The translations under genes were made by a program, and so were the position numbers. The notes beneath the pieces were generated by a model. That model was not told the DNA's origin, did no database searches, and worked only from the letters and a program-made list of their open reading frames with translations. From contig RPFO01000213.1 in assembly GCA_009746045.1 (NCBI GenBank), positions 4,731,502 to 4,795,501 on the forward strand: a stretch of DNA of 64,000 nucleotides, given 5' to 3'. The DNA comes from Mesostigma viride (taxonomy: Eukaryota > Streptophyta > Mesostigmatophyceae > Mesostigmatales > Mesostigmataceae). Every line of letters begins with the position of its first letter. Position 1 is the stretch's first letter. Shown one piece after another: positions 10,715 to 23,806 of the stretch.

Positions 10715-11488
10715 AAAATCGCACGATTGCCAACTCGTTCGTGCGTCTTTATGGTATCCCTCTCTTGGGGCGAAGCGCGCGAGTTCTCCTCATCAGTCCA
10801 AGCCTGCGCGATCGACTCGATTACAAATTGGGGCAACTTCCTCTTCTTTCGCGCCAGCGCACGCGTCAGGAACTCCACCTTCTGTTGCTTCCTGATCGCC
10901 CGAACTTTGAGAATTGTCTTCGCGGGGACACCTGTCATTCTCTCCAACTCTGCCGCCGAAAACTCCTTCTCGATGTCGTCCCCACAAAAAAGAGTTGACA
11001 CCAAAATGATCTTGACGTCTCTGTCATGGTCGGATTTCGACAGGTCGTCAAAAAGGGCGATCAGCCGAGCCACCCAAGACCTCGACAGTTGTGCAAGCCG
11101 CTGCTCATCAAAGAGCTTGGCCACCGGAATGTCAAAATGCTCCGCCTTGAGCTCGTCAGCCCTCTTGTTGAAGCCATCAACAATCTCCTCAAAAGAGGCC
11201 CGCTTGGTAGATTCATTCCTCATGTGATGAACTACGTTGTACGCCTCATCAGCAAGATGAGTCCCCACAACAGACTTCTTCTCGGCGTACTGGCCAGGCC
11301 TTTTGGATGGCTTCCTGACGGCGGGCGAGGTGCTGCGGTTCTCATTCCCGAAACTTCTTTTCGAGCTGTTTTTCAGATCCGCTGCAAGGGGCGTCGGTGT
11401 CCCGATGCTCAAGTTGTGGGCATTGAGTCGATTAGGAAAGCCGCCACGCAAGATGGAGGAGGTTGGCGAAAGAAACACCCGTTCCCGT
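10702..11488 (-). CDS. Unknown protein exon, 3' end cut by CACTA-type insertion
   Basis: A minus-strand frame of about 260 codons follows a good 3' splice site at 11489 (TTTCTTTTTGTTTCTGCAG). The encoded segment is charged and helical, with a basic Ser/Lys-rich first 80 residues (KRSFGNENRS, RKPSKRPGQY) and a regular domain behind. It ends in LARKKRKLPQFVIESIAQAW, and the last codons (TRS-stop) are supplied by the end of the inserted element at 10714. The original C-terminus is therefore lost. I recognise no family; a DNA-binding or transposase-related protein is possible but unsupported. The upstream intron carries the near-palindromic motif at 11534-11555, as do introns of the 34.7-48 kb gene. 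Confidence 0.5.
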
Positions 11489-11533
11489 GCTGCAGAAACA
11501 AAAAGAAATTCACGGACAATTAACATATTAGCA

Positions 11534-11555
11534 GGGTCACTCCGCGAAATGACCC
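11534..11555 (-). repeat. Intron-resident near-palindromic motif, minus-strand gene
   Basis: On the minus strand this 22-mer begins GGGTCATTTC and ends GGAGTGACCC. It ends 45 nt before the 3' splice site at 11489, nearly the same position as in three introns of the 34.7-48 kb gene. Diverged relatives lie at about 11635-11660 and 11701-11722; the latter is the perfect palindrome GGTCGCGCTGCAGCGCGACC. Confidence 0.75.
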
Positions 11556-11819
11556 CACCTTCTTCGCAGATACAAAAGAATCTCATTAGCGAAGCAAATA
11601 AAGAGAAAGTTAAACTTCATGAAATTTGGGGTAGCTCTGCGGCGCGACCCTTGCGAAGTTACACATAAGTTTTAAGGCCTTTTCGTATGGAACTGAGAAG
11701 AGGTCGCGCTGCAGCGCGACCAAGATTTGCATCATTGGAAACACACCTTCCCGGCTCATTTTTCAGGCGTGTCGTGTCGTTGCCGAGGTACCTGGATGAT
11801 CACACCAAGACAGGACAAC

Positions 11820-12400
11820 ACGAAAGCAGTATTCATGGAATTATTTAAGATTCTAATAAATAAAATTGAATATTGTACATAATTTTTTTAATTATTAATG
11901 TTTAATTATGTAGCTGAAATATGGAAAGTATTTATTGGTATTTACATAGTTTTGATTAGTATTTAGTACTGTTTCTATTTCAATCATTATTGTTTAGATA
12001 GAAGAAATATGAACTGGACAGACTAGCTATCTATAATACTAAATATTTTCTACTCATTGTATGTAAAAAAGAGTGATGTGCATAATTATATGTTATATTG
12101 TCATAGAATTTTATCTATATTTTAAATTTGTATTCATGGCATTATTATATTTTAAATTTGTATTCATGGCATTAATCTATCTAGTATATCTAGTACTAGA
12201 AATATATATTCCAAACTAGTACAGTAAGTTAGCAGTAAAAAGGAAAATATATTTAATAAATATTAGAAAGAACATATATCATATTCATAACAATAATCAT
12301 AATAATAAGCATATGGACAGCAGAAAGTTTAAATATATTGGCTAGAATGTTAGTATATATGCCCATACATTTACTATACACGATTTATTAATATATTTAT
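11820..12400. other. AT-rich stretch without genes
   Basis: Strongly AT-rich sequence with one direct duplication (TATTTTAAATTTGTATTCAT at about 12117 and 12148). No coding frame or structured repeat was seen. Confidence 0.5.
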
Positions 12401-13160
12401 TTGTATACCCCAAAAGTTCTGCATTCGAAATTTTTGCCATACCACGTGGCAGTAGGCACGTCGCTTTGCAGAGTGACGACTGGTGGAAATATGACAGATG
12501 ATCTCTCAGACGACGTGCAAAAAAGCACCGGGCTCACGCTAGAATCGAATCGAGGACGTAGTTATCCACAGCAGCATGGTGACGCCCGAATCCAAACATC
12601 CCGATTGCCGCGTCAAATTTTGTGCGTGTTGTTCCTTTTTATACCTGCGGGACCGTGAAGACCGACGCTTGGATTACGTCACATTGTGAGTCGTCCAATC
12701 CGCATGCGCGGTTTGTCAATAAGAATATTAATCTAGACCCGCGTTTCGCCTCGTTGGCCGAATGGCGAGCGGGCCACGTTTTCCGTCCTGAACGCCGGTT
12801 ACGCTGGGCCGTTGACAGGGGTCGCTCCACGGACGATCGGTCACAACAGCTGTTGGGTTTCGAAAACCGCACCACCACTGCTGCCGCCATAGCTGTTTTC
12901 TGTAATAATCATCGCTGCCTGAAGATGGTGAGACAAATGACGCCTCAACTCGCCGCCCTGATAAAGAAGGTGCATCAACAGCGCAGTCTTTTTCTATGTC
13001 GAGCTTGATGTTTGTTGCTATGCCTTCAAATGGTCAGGTTAGTTTATAGCTAGCCCAATTCTAATCGTGGTCCTGTTCAATGCCGTTTTTCCCCCTTCCT
13101 GATTTATGCGTGCAGGTAAATGTGCAACGAACCCCTACTTACTCGCGCGAGCAGGGTGGC
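12401..13160. other. No gene supported
   Basis: Short frames only. A diverged copy of the near-palindromic motif (GTCGCTTTGCAGAGTGACGA) is at about 12461. Nothing else is recognisable. Confidence 0.35.
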
Positions 13161-13169
13161 GTCTATGAT

Positions 13170-13530
13170 GCCCTTTTGTAGTCCTCAGCCAGCGATATGG
13201 CTTGTTTTTTCGTGTTGGTCCTCAGCCAGCGACATGACTTCTTTTTTCTGGTTGGTTCTCGGCCAGCGATATGCCTTCTTTTTAAGGGTTGGTCCTCAGC
13301 CAGCGACATGGCTTCTGTTTTCGTGTTGGTCCTCAGCCAGCGATATGCCTTCTTTTTTAGGGTTGGTCCTCAGCCAGCAATATATTTTCTTTTTTCGCGT
13401 TGGTCCTCAGCCAGCGACACGGCTTCTTTTTTCTGGTTGGTTCTCGGCCAGCGCTATGCCTTCTTTTTAAGGGTTGGTCCTCAGCCAGCGACATGGCTTC
13501 TGTTTTCGTGTTGGTCCTCAGCCAGCGATA
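13170..13530. repeat. 37-bp minisatellite, left part
   Basis: Units contain GGTCCTCAGCCAGCGA and a CTTCTTTTTT tract and recur every 37 bp (for example at 13217, 13254, 13291 and 13328). The array stops at 13530 inside a unit and resumes at 18669, the break being the TA-flanked element. Because 37 is not a multiple of 3, each frame shows a long open reading only by composition. Confidence 0.92.
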
Positions 13531-13602
13531 CAGGGGTCACCCGCAGTATCGCAACAAGAATCGCAACTCAAAAAAAAAAATTTTATCATCCACTTCGATT
13601 AA

Positions 13603-14944
13603 CCCATGGTCCGCCAGCACTTTTTTTGGTTTTTTGACCCCTGAAAATGAAAAAAATCATAACTCCTAGACCACAACTCCAAACACCCTCAACCAAGATG
13701 CCAGGAATATCTACACTTCAAGGGCTTTCAGAATATGCAATAATATCACGAGTCCATTCAGTGCCCTGGATGTTATCTTCAGTCAAAGTTGGACAAAAGA
13801 CGAACTTTTTCGTGTTAGAAAAAGTTAACCCCCCCCCTTTTCTCCGGGGGAGGATTCTAAACACCAAAATCATGGTTGGATATTTTTATTAGAATGTTCA
13901 GGGGTCCCCCAACGGGGGGGGTGCACTCAGAATTGCATTTTACACACGGCACCATGCTCATATTGACACATGACTACGAACACCCCAAATGGAGAAAAAT
14001 GCCATGCTATACAATTATGCAATATAAATGACCACAATAGAGTGCCAAACCTGCTGGAATCCAAACATGACGCCAACTTGCCATCACTGAACGTTATCCC
14101 CCAAAGAAGTGCCACAAATTGTGCACCATAATGGCTAATACCCCTCCTAGAGCAGGCATGGAAAGCTGTTGCAATAACACTATCCTACTCATCAAAAGAC
14201 ATGTAGGGACGTACGAGTTTCCCTGCAAACAACGTGCAAACGCATTGCCGTACCTGCCTCGATCATGACCTGGCCGGGTTCCGCTGGCCGGCAAGCTCAT
14301 ACGTCACGTATGCAGCTACTAGTGGGAGAGGCGGCCATAGCCGCTCTATCCATGCATCTGTCATCATTACCATGTTGAAGATATGTGCAAAGATGACGTC
14401 TAACGCGTCCACGTCCCCAGCAAATGGCGCAGCGGACTTTCGTAAAGACGCGGGAGGCCCAGGCAGACGGAAACTCCCAAGAACCAAAGGAAACCGGCGA
14501 TACCAAACGGGACGTCTCGTCTGACAGTGACTACCAAGACAGAGGTAATAGCCACTGCGTATTTCCTCAACAGCATAAATCTGATCATTCTCGACGTACC
14601 AAAATAATGCATCATCGTTCAGGGGTCATCATCTGACCCATTTCAAGCCGCGGAACCCAAAATTGCCACAAAATGGCGCGCTGACAGCCATATCTTGCTA
14701 TGCGCGCGCGCAACGGTAAAAAATGTTAGCAAAAGTCACGTGACTGCCAGCAAGAAAGTGGTGGTATTTACTGTGCTATGGCGCAATTACCTACCCAACC
14801 TATGCATTTTCATTGAGGTTGGGTCTGCCCCGACCCGCCGGACATATTTACGTTACGTCACTTACGTCGCAGGTCACGGAATTACGCGGTACAGTTACGT
14901 TACGTGTGTTGTGGTCAAATTTGACCACATCGGCGGACCATGGG
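13603..14944. mobile_element. piggyBac-like non-autonomous element 1 (1342 bp)
   Basis: The ends are CCCATGGTCCGCC and its reverse complement, each bordered by TTAA (13599-13602 and 14945-14948). TTAA duplication and a CCC start define the piggyBac superfamily. The first several hundred bases closely match the element at 43468, including AAATGAAAAAAATCATAACT and AAGATGCCAGGAATATCTAC. No transposase gene was seen. It is nested in the TA-flanked element near its left end. Confidence 0.82.
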
Positions 14945-15789
14945 TTAAGGGCAGGTATGGGCACACCATGGCACCTTCACTTTTCAAAAGTGATGTTTGG
15001 ATGAAAAATGGGAGCGTGCTCGAGTATCGCAACACCTAGTTCCGCAACTGAAAACCCACCAATTCCAGAGTTCCGCAATGCAACAGAATCGCAACAAACC
15101 TGGCAAGTATACCAAAAGTACGCCGTACACGTGCGCCGGAAGGAATAAATTGTCGCCAGTCGGCGTGCAGGATCCGATATGTACTTGCAATAGTTACCGC
15201 CGTTGACGATTGATTGGCCGCGCGGTGTTCAGTTCAGTTCAGTGGGATTCATCGCGCAGAAGTCAGTGCAATAATGAACAAAAACATAAGTGTGCCGCCT
15301 CTTCATTGAATAATCAACGACCTATAATTAGTCTACAACCACTAACTTTTCGTTATCAAACAGTTCCCTAATCATCACGCGCGTCATCGTCTCGTCATTG
15401 CGCGTCATTACCCCGTCATTGTCCCGCCGACATTACACAGCTATGGTCTTGAGGTATAGTCGGCGCCGTGGCATGTTAAACAAACTGCGTTGTTTCATTC
15501 ACAGTGTGGTTTCATTATGTCGCTCTTTCGAACGGGGATGCATTAGGCAACAATACTGGACAGATTCTGAAAGAGGGTGTGTTTGTGAAGTGGGGATGGC
15601 AGCGGCCCAGCATTTGCTGGCCGTGCGGGTGCAACTTTGAGGCGACTACATATATCGCCCTGAACCGTCTTTGTTAAAGCGGTGAGACAGTCCAGTGTTA
15701 CAGTCCGGCCGCAGGCCGGGCAAGGGAAATGCTGTGTTCACCCTGATGCTGCGGGCGGAGGATGGGTGGCTGCATGGAAACGTGAATGC

Positions 15790-16545
15790 TTGCATCGAAT
15801 GGATGGCGGTGTCTGCATGCATGGATTGCACGTGAATGTTCGCAGGATGGGTGGTAATTGCATGGATGCTCGCAGGATGGGTGCTAATTACACGAATCGA
15901 TATTGCATTAATGCTTGCAGGGATGGATGGTGTTTGCATGCGTGGATACGTGAATGCTTGCAGGGATGGATGGTGTTTGCATGCATGGATACGTGAATGC
16001 TTGCAGGGATGGGTGGTGTTTGCATGCATGGATACGTAAATGCTTGCAGGGATGGATGGTGTTTGCATGCATGAATGTGTGAATGCTTGCATGGGTGGAT
16101 GGTGTTTGCATGCATGGATGGGTGGTGTTTGCATGCATGGATACCTGAAAGCTTGGGGTGGATGGTGTTTGCATGCATGGATACGTGAATGCTTGCATGG
16201 GTGGATGGTGTTTGCATGCATGGATGCGTGAATGCTTGCACGGATGGGTGGTGTTTGCATGCATGGATACGTGAATGCTTGCCTGGGTGGATGGTGTTTG
16301 CATGCATGGATACGTGAATGCTTGCACGGATGGGTGGTGTTTGCATGCATGGATACGTGAATGCTAGCATGGATGGATGGTGTTTGCATGCATGAATGTG
16401 TGAATGCTTGGGGTGGATGGTGTTTGCATGCATGGATACGTGAATGCTTGCGTGGATGGATGGTGTTTGCATGCATGGATGCGTGAATGCTTGCAGGGAT
16501 GGAAGTGATTGCATGCATGGATACGCGAATGCATGCATGAATGCG
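15790..16545. repeat. 43-bp minisatellite
   Basis: About 17 units share GGTGTTTGCATGCATGGATA and CGTGAATGCTTGCA; unit starts at 15931 and 15974 give the 43-bp period. Some units are shortened (for example 16105-16170). The open frames on both strands come from repetition. Confidence 0.9.
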
Positions 16546-16559
16546 ACCGAGGACAGTGT

Positions 16560-18530
16560 AAGCACCTTTTAGGGATTAATATAGTGGTGAATATGGGCAG
16601 GCCCCCTGACCCATGTGAGTTATACATGTATTCAAGGAGACAACGATTCCAGTCCATGGCAGGATATGTAAAGGATACCAACCCCAAGTCGGTGGGGGTA
16701 TGCATGTGACCCAATTCAGTACAAGTGTAATAACAGTGATTCGGGCCGTGGTGTCAGCAACCCTGTCACTCAAGGTTACATTATAGATACTCATTCCATC
16801 TCCGCCTTCACATCATTGAGGATGTAATATACGCGACAACTATTAATGTTCGCATGGCGGTCACGCGACGCCTGATCAACGCGTAGCGTCTGCGTGCCGT
16901 AATTTAATTTTTTAATATTAATGCACAGTCACCATTTTACCGCGTGCTGGCCTGCACTTAGCCCTTGGATGACCAGTGTGTAACTCTACCCCTAATTATG
17001 GCTGGTTGCACCTTGCATGATAATGTCCAGAAACCAGCCTGATAACAATCTAGTGTCCATACTGGGACCAAAGCACACGCATATAGGGAGTTACTTCGGG
17101 GTCATGTCATTAGTCATGTTGCAATGTCCTATATGTCCTATGGGTGCTAAATACAGCACTAATCTCAGGGGGTGCACGGGTGCGATAAAAAAGACACTTA
17201 CAATGCAATGTTAAGTGATAATGCAATATTGGACGTCTTCACAAACCAAGGCCCAAATGCACACGTAGCAAGGGGGTGCAAGGGGCGGTGTTACCCATGC
17301 ATCCAGAACATGAGAAATGACCTCCATTTGCATGCCTAGGATGAAAATATACAAACACTGCATCGAACTTCTTTGCTACGTCAGCAAGGCACTGGGGCCT
17401 CCATAGATGTTGCACGGACTGCACAACTGCACAGGCGTCCTTTACTAGCAAAGCCAAAAGGCTGACAAAAAACTGGCCATGATACCATCTTTCCTGAAGA
17501 ATTTAGGCAATAGAAACCATCGTGCTACCATCTACAACTCCTTTAGATGTTAAATCAATCGTCATTCTAGAAAATTTTCGGGGAAATGGGTATATTTTAT
17601 TAGCCAATTATGGACCAAAGAGGTGAGAGGGGAAATGAGTATCAGCGAATCCTAATGAAGGTGGGCACACACACGTGTGGCGGTGACAGGTGAAAGGCTA
17701 ATAGGGCGCGTTATTAGACCAGGGAAGCCATTGGACCTGAGTAATGTCGCCATGAGGCATACTGGTGAATACCTGATTACGGCCCAGTAGATCATGAAAA
17801 AGCTGGAGCGGGCTGGGCTTGTCGTTATTGGGCCCTGGGTCCCACACCCTGTGTTGTTCCTGAGCTAACAACCAGTAGCGGCGCATAGCCGCATTCCATA
17901 GGTATAAAATTCTAGAAAATTAGGTCATTCTAGAAAATTAGGTACAGACGCAGCTAATCATGAACAAAACTGATGAAAATCTTACGACGACGGTTGTACA
18001 AAACCACAACCACAAACTAGTACACAGGAGTAGTAAGTTAGCGAACTTAACACCACAAACCTTCAACAACGTGTCCGAGATTACTTACCGAATGATAGAA
18101 CGACTTTACCTTGTTGACGGTATCCGCAGGTACACTAAACTGCGCCATGCCGAAACCGCAAAAAGAAGGCTAGCGGAAAGCTAGCAATCTCATGACAGAA
18201 AGGCAATCTCATCACGGCGTCGAGACTTTCCTGGCCCTGAACGATGATGAAATACGCGAAATACATCATACGAAAACTACTGGTTGCGAAAATTTCAATG
18301 ATACAGAAGCTAATAACAAGTGCTGCCTTTCATCGTCACCCCCGTGATGATTAACGCGTGTAGACGCAGTAAAAAGTAAAAAACCAGCCCGAGATAATGT
18401 GCGCATCATTAGATGTTGCGCGACTGCGGCTATAGCATTTTTCTGACGCCGCTCATTTCAGTTCGGTTGATTCTTCGCGCCGGTCAGCCAAGGAGTGACA
18501 TACTTCACGTCGGGGTGTATCTTTAGTTGC
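16560..18530. other. Interior of TA-flanked element, no gene recognised
   Basis: Only short frames are present. CGCAAC motifs like those in the inverted ends recur near 18540-18650, suggesting subterminal repeats. Otherwise nothing was identified. Confidence 0.4.
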
Positions 18531-18668
18531 GATACCACGCGTTTGCCGTTTGAATCGCAACTTTTCGTCCAAATCGGTCCTCGCAAGAATCGCAACAAAA
18601 GTGTTTTTTGGTCCTCCTGGAAAGTTGCGTAGTTGCCATTCTTGTTGCGATACTGCGGGTGACCCCTG

Positions 18669-18895
18669 TATGCCTTCTTTTTTAGGGTTGGTCCTCAGCC
18701 AGCAATATATTTTCTTTTTTCGTGTTGGTCCTCAGCCAGCGACACGGCTTCTTTTTTCTGGTTGGTTCTCGGCGAGCGACCAGAGTATTTTTTCGTATTG
18801 GTCCTCAGCCAGCTAAATGTTTTCTTTTTTCGTGTTGGTCCTCAGCCAGCCATATGGCTTCTTTTTTCGTGTTGGTCCTCAGCCAGCGATATGTC
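18669..18895. repeat. 37-bp minisatellite, right part
   Basis: This continues the array interrupted at 13530, with the same GGTCCTCAGCCAGC units. It joins the 30-bp minisatellite directly at about 18896. Confidence 0.9.
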
Positions 18896-18896
18896 C

Positions 18897-19627
18897 ACCA
18901 TCCACTATGCATGCCAGCACCCCACCACCATCATCCATGCGTGCCAGCCACCCACCACCACCATCCATGCGTGCCAGCACCCCACCACCACCATCCATGC
19001 ATGCCAGCACCCCACCACCATCATCCATGCGTGCCAGCACCCCACCACCATCATCCATGCGTGCCAGCCACCCACCACCACCATCCATGCGTGCCAGCCA
19101 CCCACCACCATCATCCATGCGTGCCAGCACCCCACCACCACCATCCATGCGTGCCAGCACCCCACCACCACCATCCATGCATGCCAGCACCCCACCACCA
19201 TCATCCATGCGTGCCAGCACCCCACCACCACCATCCATGCGTGCCAGCCACCCACCACCACCATCCATGCATGCCAGCACCCCACCACCACCATCCATGC
19301 GTGCCAGCCACCCACCACCACCATCCATGCGTGCCAGCACCCCACCACCATCATCCATGCCTGCCAGCACCCCACCACCATCATCCATGCGTGCCAGCAC
19401 CCCACCACCACCATCCATGCGTGCCAGCACCCCACCACCACCATCCATGCATGCCAGCACCCCACCACCATCATCCATGCGTGCCAGCACCCCACCACCA
19501 CCATCCATGCGTGCCAGCCACCCACCACCACCATCCATGCATGCCAGCACCCCACCACCACCATCCATGCGTGCCAGCACCCCACCACCACCATCCATGC
19601 GTGCCAGCACCCCACCACCACCATCCA
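18897..19627. repeat. 30-bp minisatellite, left part (about 24 units)
   Basis: Each unit contains CATCCATGC and GCCAGCACC followed by CCACCACCA. Units vary at three positions (ATC/ACC, GTGCC/ATGCC/CTGCC, GCACC/GCCACC). The array stops at 19627 inside a unit and continues at 31540 with the next bases of the same unit. All frames are open because 30 is a multiple of 3, so this is not evidence for coding. Confidence 0.95.
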
Positions 19628-19769
19628 CACTATACTTTTCGTCCGAGGGTGGTAAAAAGCATCCGAGGCGTAAATTACGAGGTGGTAATTTACCGTCAAG
19701 ACTACTCTTACAGTTTAGATACTACATCGTAATCTGTCTCGTAAGTTACGAACTAGATCCGAGATGAGA

Positions 19770-20030
19770 TCCGACGTAGTAATTTACCAGGTAGTAATTT
19801 ACGAGGTAGTAATTTACGAGGTAGTAATTTACGAGGTAGTAATTTACGAGGTAGTAATTTACGACGTAGTAATTTACGAGGTAGTAATTTACGAGGTAGT
19901 AATGTACGAGGTAGTAATGTACGAGGTAGTAATGTACGAGGTAGTAATTTACGAGGTAGTAAGGTACGAGGTAGTAATTTGCGACGTCGTAATCTACGAG
20001 TTGGTAATTTACGATCCCGGTACTCGGTCC
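19770..20030. repeat. 15-bp subterminal tandem repeat
   Basis: About 17 units of GTAGTAATTTACGAG, with single-base variants (GTAATGTACG, GTAAGGTACG), form the left subterminal zone of element A. The same zone in element B is at 52157-52370. The motif contains the small palindrome GTAAATTAC-like core, so similar peptides are open on both strands. Confidence 0.9.
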
Positions 20031-20737
20031 CCGTAGGTTACGACGTCGTATGCTTCTCGCGTACACTACCGGTACTACAATCATGTCGCTATGTCGTTCT
20101 GAATTGCAGTACGCATGTCACTTATCAGAATTTCACTTTGATTTCACTTATCATTTCGGTCAACCTAACCCCTAACACCCATTTACCCGGGGGAAAAAAA
20201 ATGAATGGCATTTGCAGCAAGGCTCATGCAAGACAAGTTCCTATTTCATAAAAAATTTCATTATTAAATGCAGGATTACATGTCATGCACAAAAATCCAA
20301 CGCCTTCACAGAAAATAGCATATCAAGTCTTCTGACGACAATATCAAGTCAATATCAAATTCGTGGCTTCTCTTCGTGGCTTGAAATACTGTTTCCATGC
20401 GGTGCTTAGGACAGCTCCGGGGATGTCGGCACCGCACAGAAGCTCCATCCGGGAGCAAGTGCGCCGGGGGAAGATGTTGTACATCCAGAGCTCGATATGT
20501 GCGGGAAGCCGTCGTGTTGGAAACCGAGGTGTCTGCACATAATTCCGCGCGCAGGCAGCTTGTGCCTTTACGGGGGAAGACCTGCGACACAAAAACCGTG
20601 TCCGGACAATGCAATACGGAGAAATGGCAACGGCAGATGGAGTCGGCTAAGGCCGCTTGTAAGGAAAGTGATTTTTAATGCACGAATAAATGTATAATGC
20701 ATGCTACATCGCCATCGCTTGGGCGGTGAAAAGACAA

Positions 20738-20975
20738 GGACCAACCACATGCCCCCACCTACCCTTCGTGCATCCCGCCCTTGACGAGGCACAACCATGT
20801 GCCCCCACCTACCCTTTGTGCGTCCCTCCCTTGACAAGAAACAAGCACGTGCACCTATCTAACCTTTGTGCATCCCTTCCTTGGCAAGGAACAAGCACAC
20901 CCACCCACCTACTCCACATGCATCCCTCCCTTGACAAGGAACAAGCACGATCACCCAGCTACCCACTAGCACGGC
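20738..20975. repeat. Inverted remnant of the about 50-bp G-rich minisatellite
   Basis: About five units such as CCCTCCCTTGACAAGGAACA and AAGCACGTGCACC are the reverse complement of the 8.2-9.5 kb array. A nearly identical block occurs in element B at 53095-53330. Confidence 0.8.
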
Positions 20976-21229
20976 AGCAAGGCAGACCTTACAATGGCAA
21001 GTGATGTTTATCGGTAGAAACTGTTAGACAACTAGCAAACGAGCCAGCCGGTGAAGAGCAAGGCACGCATGCAAGGAATTTGTCGTTGCCTATGTCTACG
21101 CTTGTGTTTGTCACTGCAGTTGAAATCTGCATTTGCATCAGCAGGCCCGATCGAACCCCATGTCGCCACCCGCATTTCCACTTATACTTCACGGCCCCTT
21201 ATTCTTCTCTTGTGCCTGCCTTTGCCCTA

Positions 21230-21600
21230 ACTGTTACCCTAGCATCTGCCCTTGCCCCTATCCTTTGATCCCCAGTGTTTGCCGTTGCCCTCATCCTTCC
21301 CCTAGTGCCTGCCCTTGTCTTCATCTTTTCCCTTGTGCCTGCCCGTGCCCTTGTCCGTTCCCTCGTGCTTGACTTGTCCTAATCTCTTTCCCTTGCGCCT
21401 GCCCTTGCCCTTATCCGCTTCCCTTGTGCCTGCCCCTGCCCTTGTCATTTCCCTTGAGCCTGCCCTTTTGGCAAGCACAAGTGCCTTAATCCTTTCCTTG
21501 GCCTTGTGCTTGCTCTTCCAGTTTCCCTTTCCTTTGCTCGTGCGGTTGCCTTTGCTCTTACCCGGGTGCTTGCCCTTGCCGTTTGCAAGCTGCATTATTG
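21230..21600. repeat. CT-rich degenerate short tandem repeat
   Basis: Irregular units around TGCCCTTGCCCTTGTCCTTT, conserved in element B at about 53590-53955 with small insertions. Not coding. Confidence 0.7.
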
Positions 21601-22317
21601 TCTTAGCAAGCTAGCAAGTGCAAACTGGCACTGAGCCAGAAATGCAAGCAAAGCAGCCAGTGTAAATAAGGATGGACGGGAACAGTAGAAAGCTAGAGGT
21701 GGCTACGGTGCTAGAGCTCATGGCAACAAGGTGGTCCCATTCTTGCTGCATTGGGTGCGTTGCGTGGGTGGGATATTGCGATAGGGGGACATTCTTGCCT
21801 TGGTTGTGTTTTCACATGCACCCGGTGCTGGAATTTATGCGTGCAAGGGTGGCTGGTATCCCAACCAACAGCCCAAGAGGAAAAAGAGTGCTTAGAAAGC
21901 AAGAATGACTTTATGTTGGTAATAGCAGTGGTGGCGGCAGCAAAAACTGTTGTTGTAGATGCAAGCTACAACACTGCTGATGGTTTCTCACACTAATGTG
22001 GATAATGATAATGCATGCCACTTAACGGGACCATATAAACCACAACAAGAATAATCGTGAGAGCAAAAGAAAGAGGAGTACAAAACGGCCGGCTTACCTA
22101 GCTACAGCAAAAAAATTGCATGAAAAACAAGATAACTCACCTTTGTCGCAGCAGTGACCATATCAGACAGCTCACAAAAACTTGTTGATCCTTGAAACTT
22201 CCTGCTTGAAGGCAGCCACCAACGGTCTGGATTTTTCACCCCAGTCCTTCTCAACAGCCAAGGGAAAGGGAAAGAGAGAGGAGGGGTGCGGGAGGGACAA
22301 GAGAGCGGGGGGTGGGA

Positions 22318-22810
<493 letters not shown>

Positions 22811-22869
22811 AGAAGTGCGGGTGGGGGTGGGAGAGGTGGGATGGAAGATTCACTACGTTAGCAGGCGAC

Positions 22870-23800
22870 TAAACTGCTACAATGACACAAAACCACGGAG
22901 CTAGGCCCTTAACTCCATCAGATCAGAGTGAAAACCCATGTTGAAACTGGGACAAATGCCATTAGAATGTTACTATGACCGTGGCTAGTAAACGTGAATT
23001 GACACCCAGGTTGTGACTTCAACGATTGGAGGCAACCTTGCCAAGTCTCCCAAATGCAGTCGGCTAGACAAGCTTCACAAAAAACGCAGCAAACATGTTA
23101 ACGTTGCTAATATTCCAACGACGCGCATCCGCAGTCCGGCTGCCAATGAAGTCTTCTTGGTAGCCAGCTGTGCACAGAGGAGTAACCGCTAGAGACGCCG
23201 ATTTGCGAACAACTCATTACAATTACAAAGCGCAGGAAGCAGATGGCTATGCATCAACAATTACTTCCGCTCGCCCTCGTATTTAGCCAGGTCTATCTGC
23301 CCAAACTGGGTAAATGTTTTGCGATCGGTGAAATTGGCACTCTAGTGACTTACTTTCCCAGAAAGTGTCCATTCACACGACAACCGACTCACGCTCACAC
23401 GTCGTGAGGAGTTGCCGATAGGATAAAGAAGCCGAACGATGAATTGCTGTACATAAATGCCACGCTAACGGCGTCGTGAACTGACTTCTTGCAATCACGA
23501 TTAAAGTGCCCGGCCCAACAACAAATTGGCGACACACGACCCCGCAACTGGAAAAGAATTCTGGCCACATTGATATACATCGGTTTGATAAAGTAAAACC
23601 TCGCATTCGGTTCTGGCTAGCCTCAAACGCATGCGCCTTGAAACCTTTATCCTCCTGGCGGCCACAGTTTCTCGGTTCTCTTGTTCCGTTGGTCGTGCCG
23701 CTAGCGTGCCAGCCGCTCCAGTGCCTAAAATTCAAATTCGTGTTGTTCGAGAAAACGTTGTCGGGTCGGCGACGGCACGATGCCGGGCCGGGCTGCATGG
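22870..23800. other. Interior of CACTA-like element, no gene recognised
   Basis: Unique-looking sequence shared almost base for base with 54910-55830 in element B. Open frames on both strands are short and show no protein features. Confidence 0.4.
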
Positions 23801-23806
23801 GCCATG

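Larger units (their letters stand above)
13531..18668. mobile_element. 5.1-kb DNA transposon with 38-bp inverted ends and TA duplication
   Basis: Both ends begin CAGGGGTCACCCGCAG on inward-reading strands and match over about 38 bp with one mismatch before the final base. It is flanked by TA at 13529-13530 and 18669-18670. Removing the element and one TA rebuilds a perfect 37-bp minisatellite unit, which proves the insertion boundaries. TA duplication and CAG ends suggest the Tc1/mariner/pogo group. No transposase was seen, so it is probably non-autonomous. It contains a piggyBac-like element (13603-14944) and a 43-bp minisatellite. Confidence 0.82.

Noticed and set aside
15646..16565. Cys/His-rich repeat protein on the minus strand
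   Set aside because: It is the 43-bp minisatellite; alternative frames shift across it and none has independent support.
19764..20036. VVIYE pentapeptide repeat protein
   Set aside because: It is the 15-bp subterminal repeat of a CACTA-like element read as protein; the opposite strand is equally open.
20306..20697. Conserved small frames present in both CACTA-like copies (20.3-20.7 and 52.66-53.05 kb)
   Set aside because: The two copies are nearly identical DNA, so conservation gives no evidence for coding; both strands are open over the same stretch.
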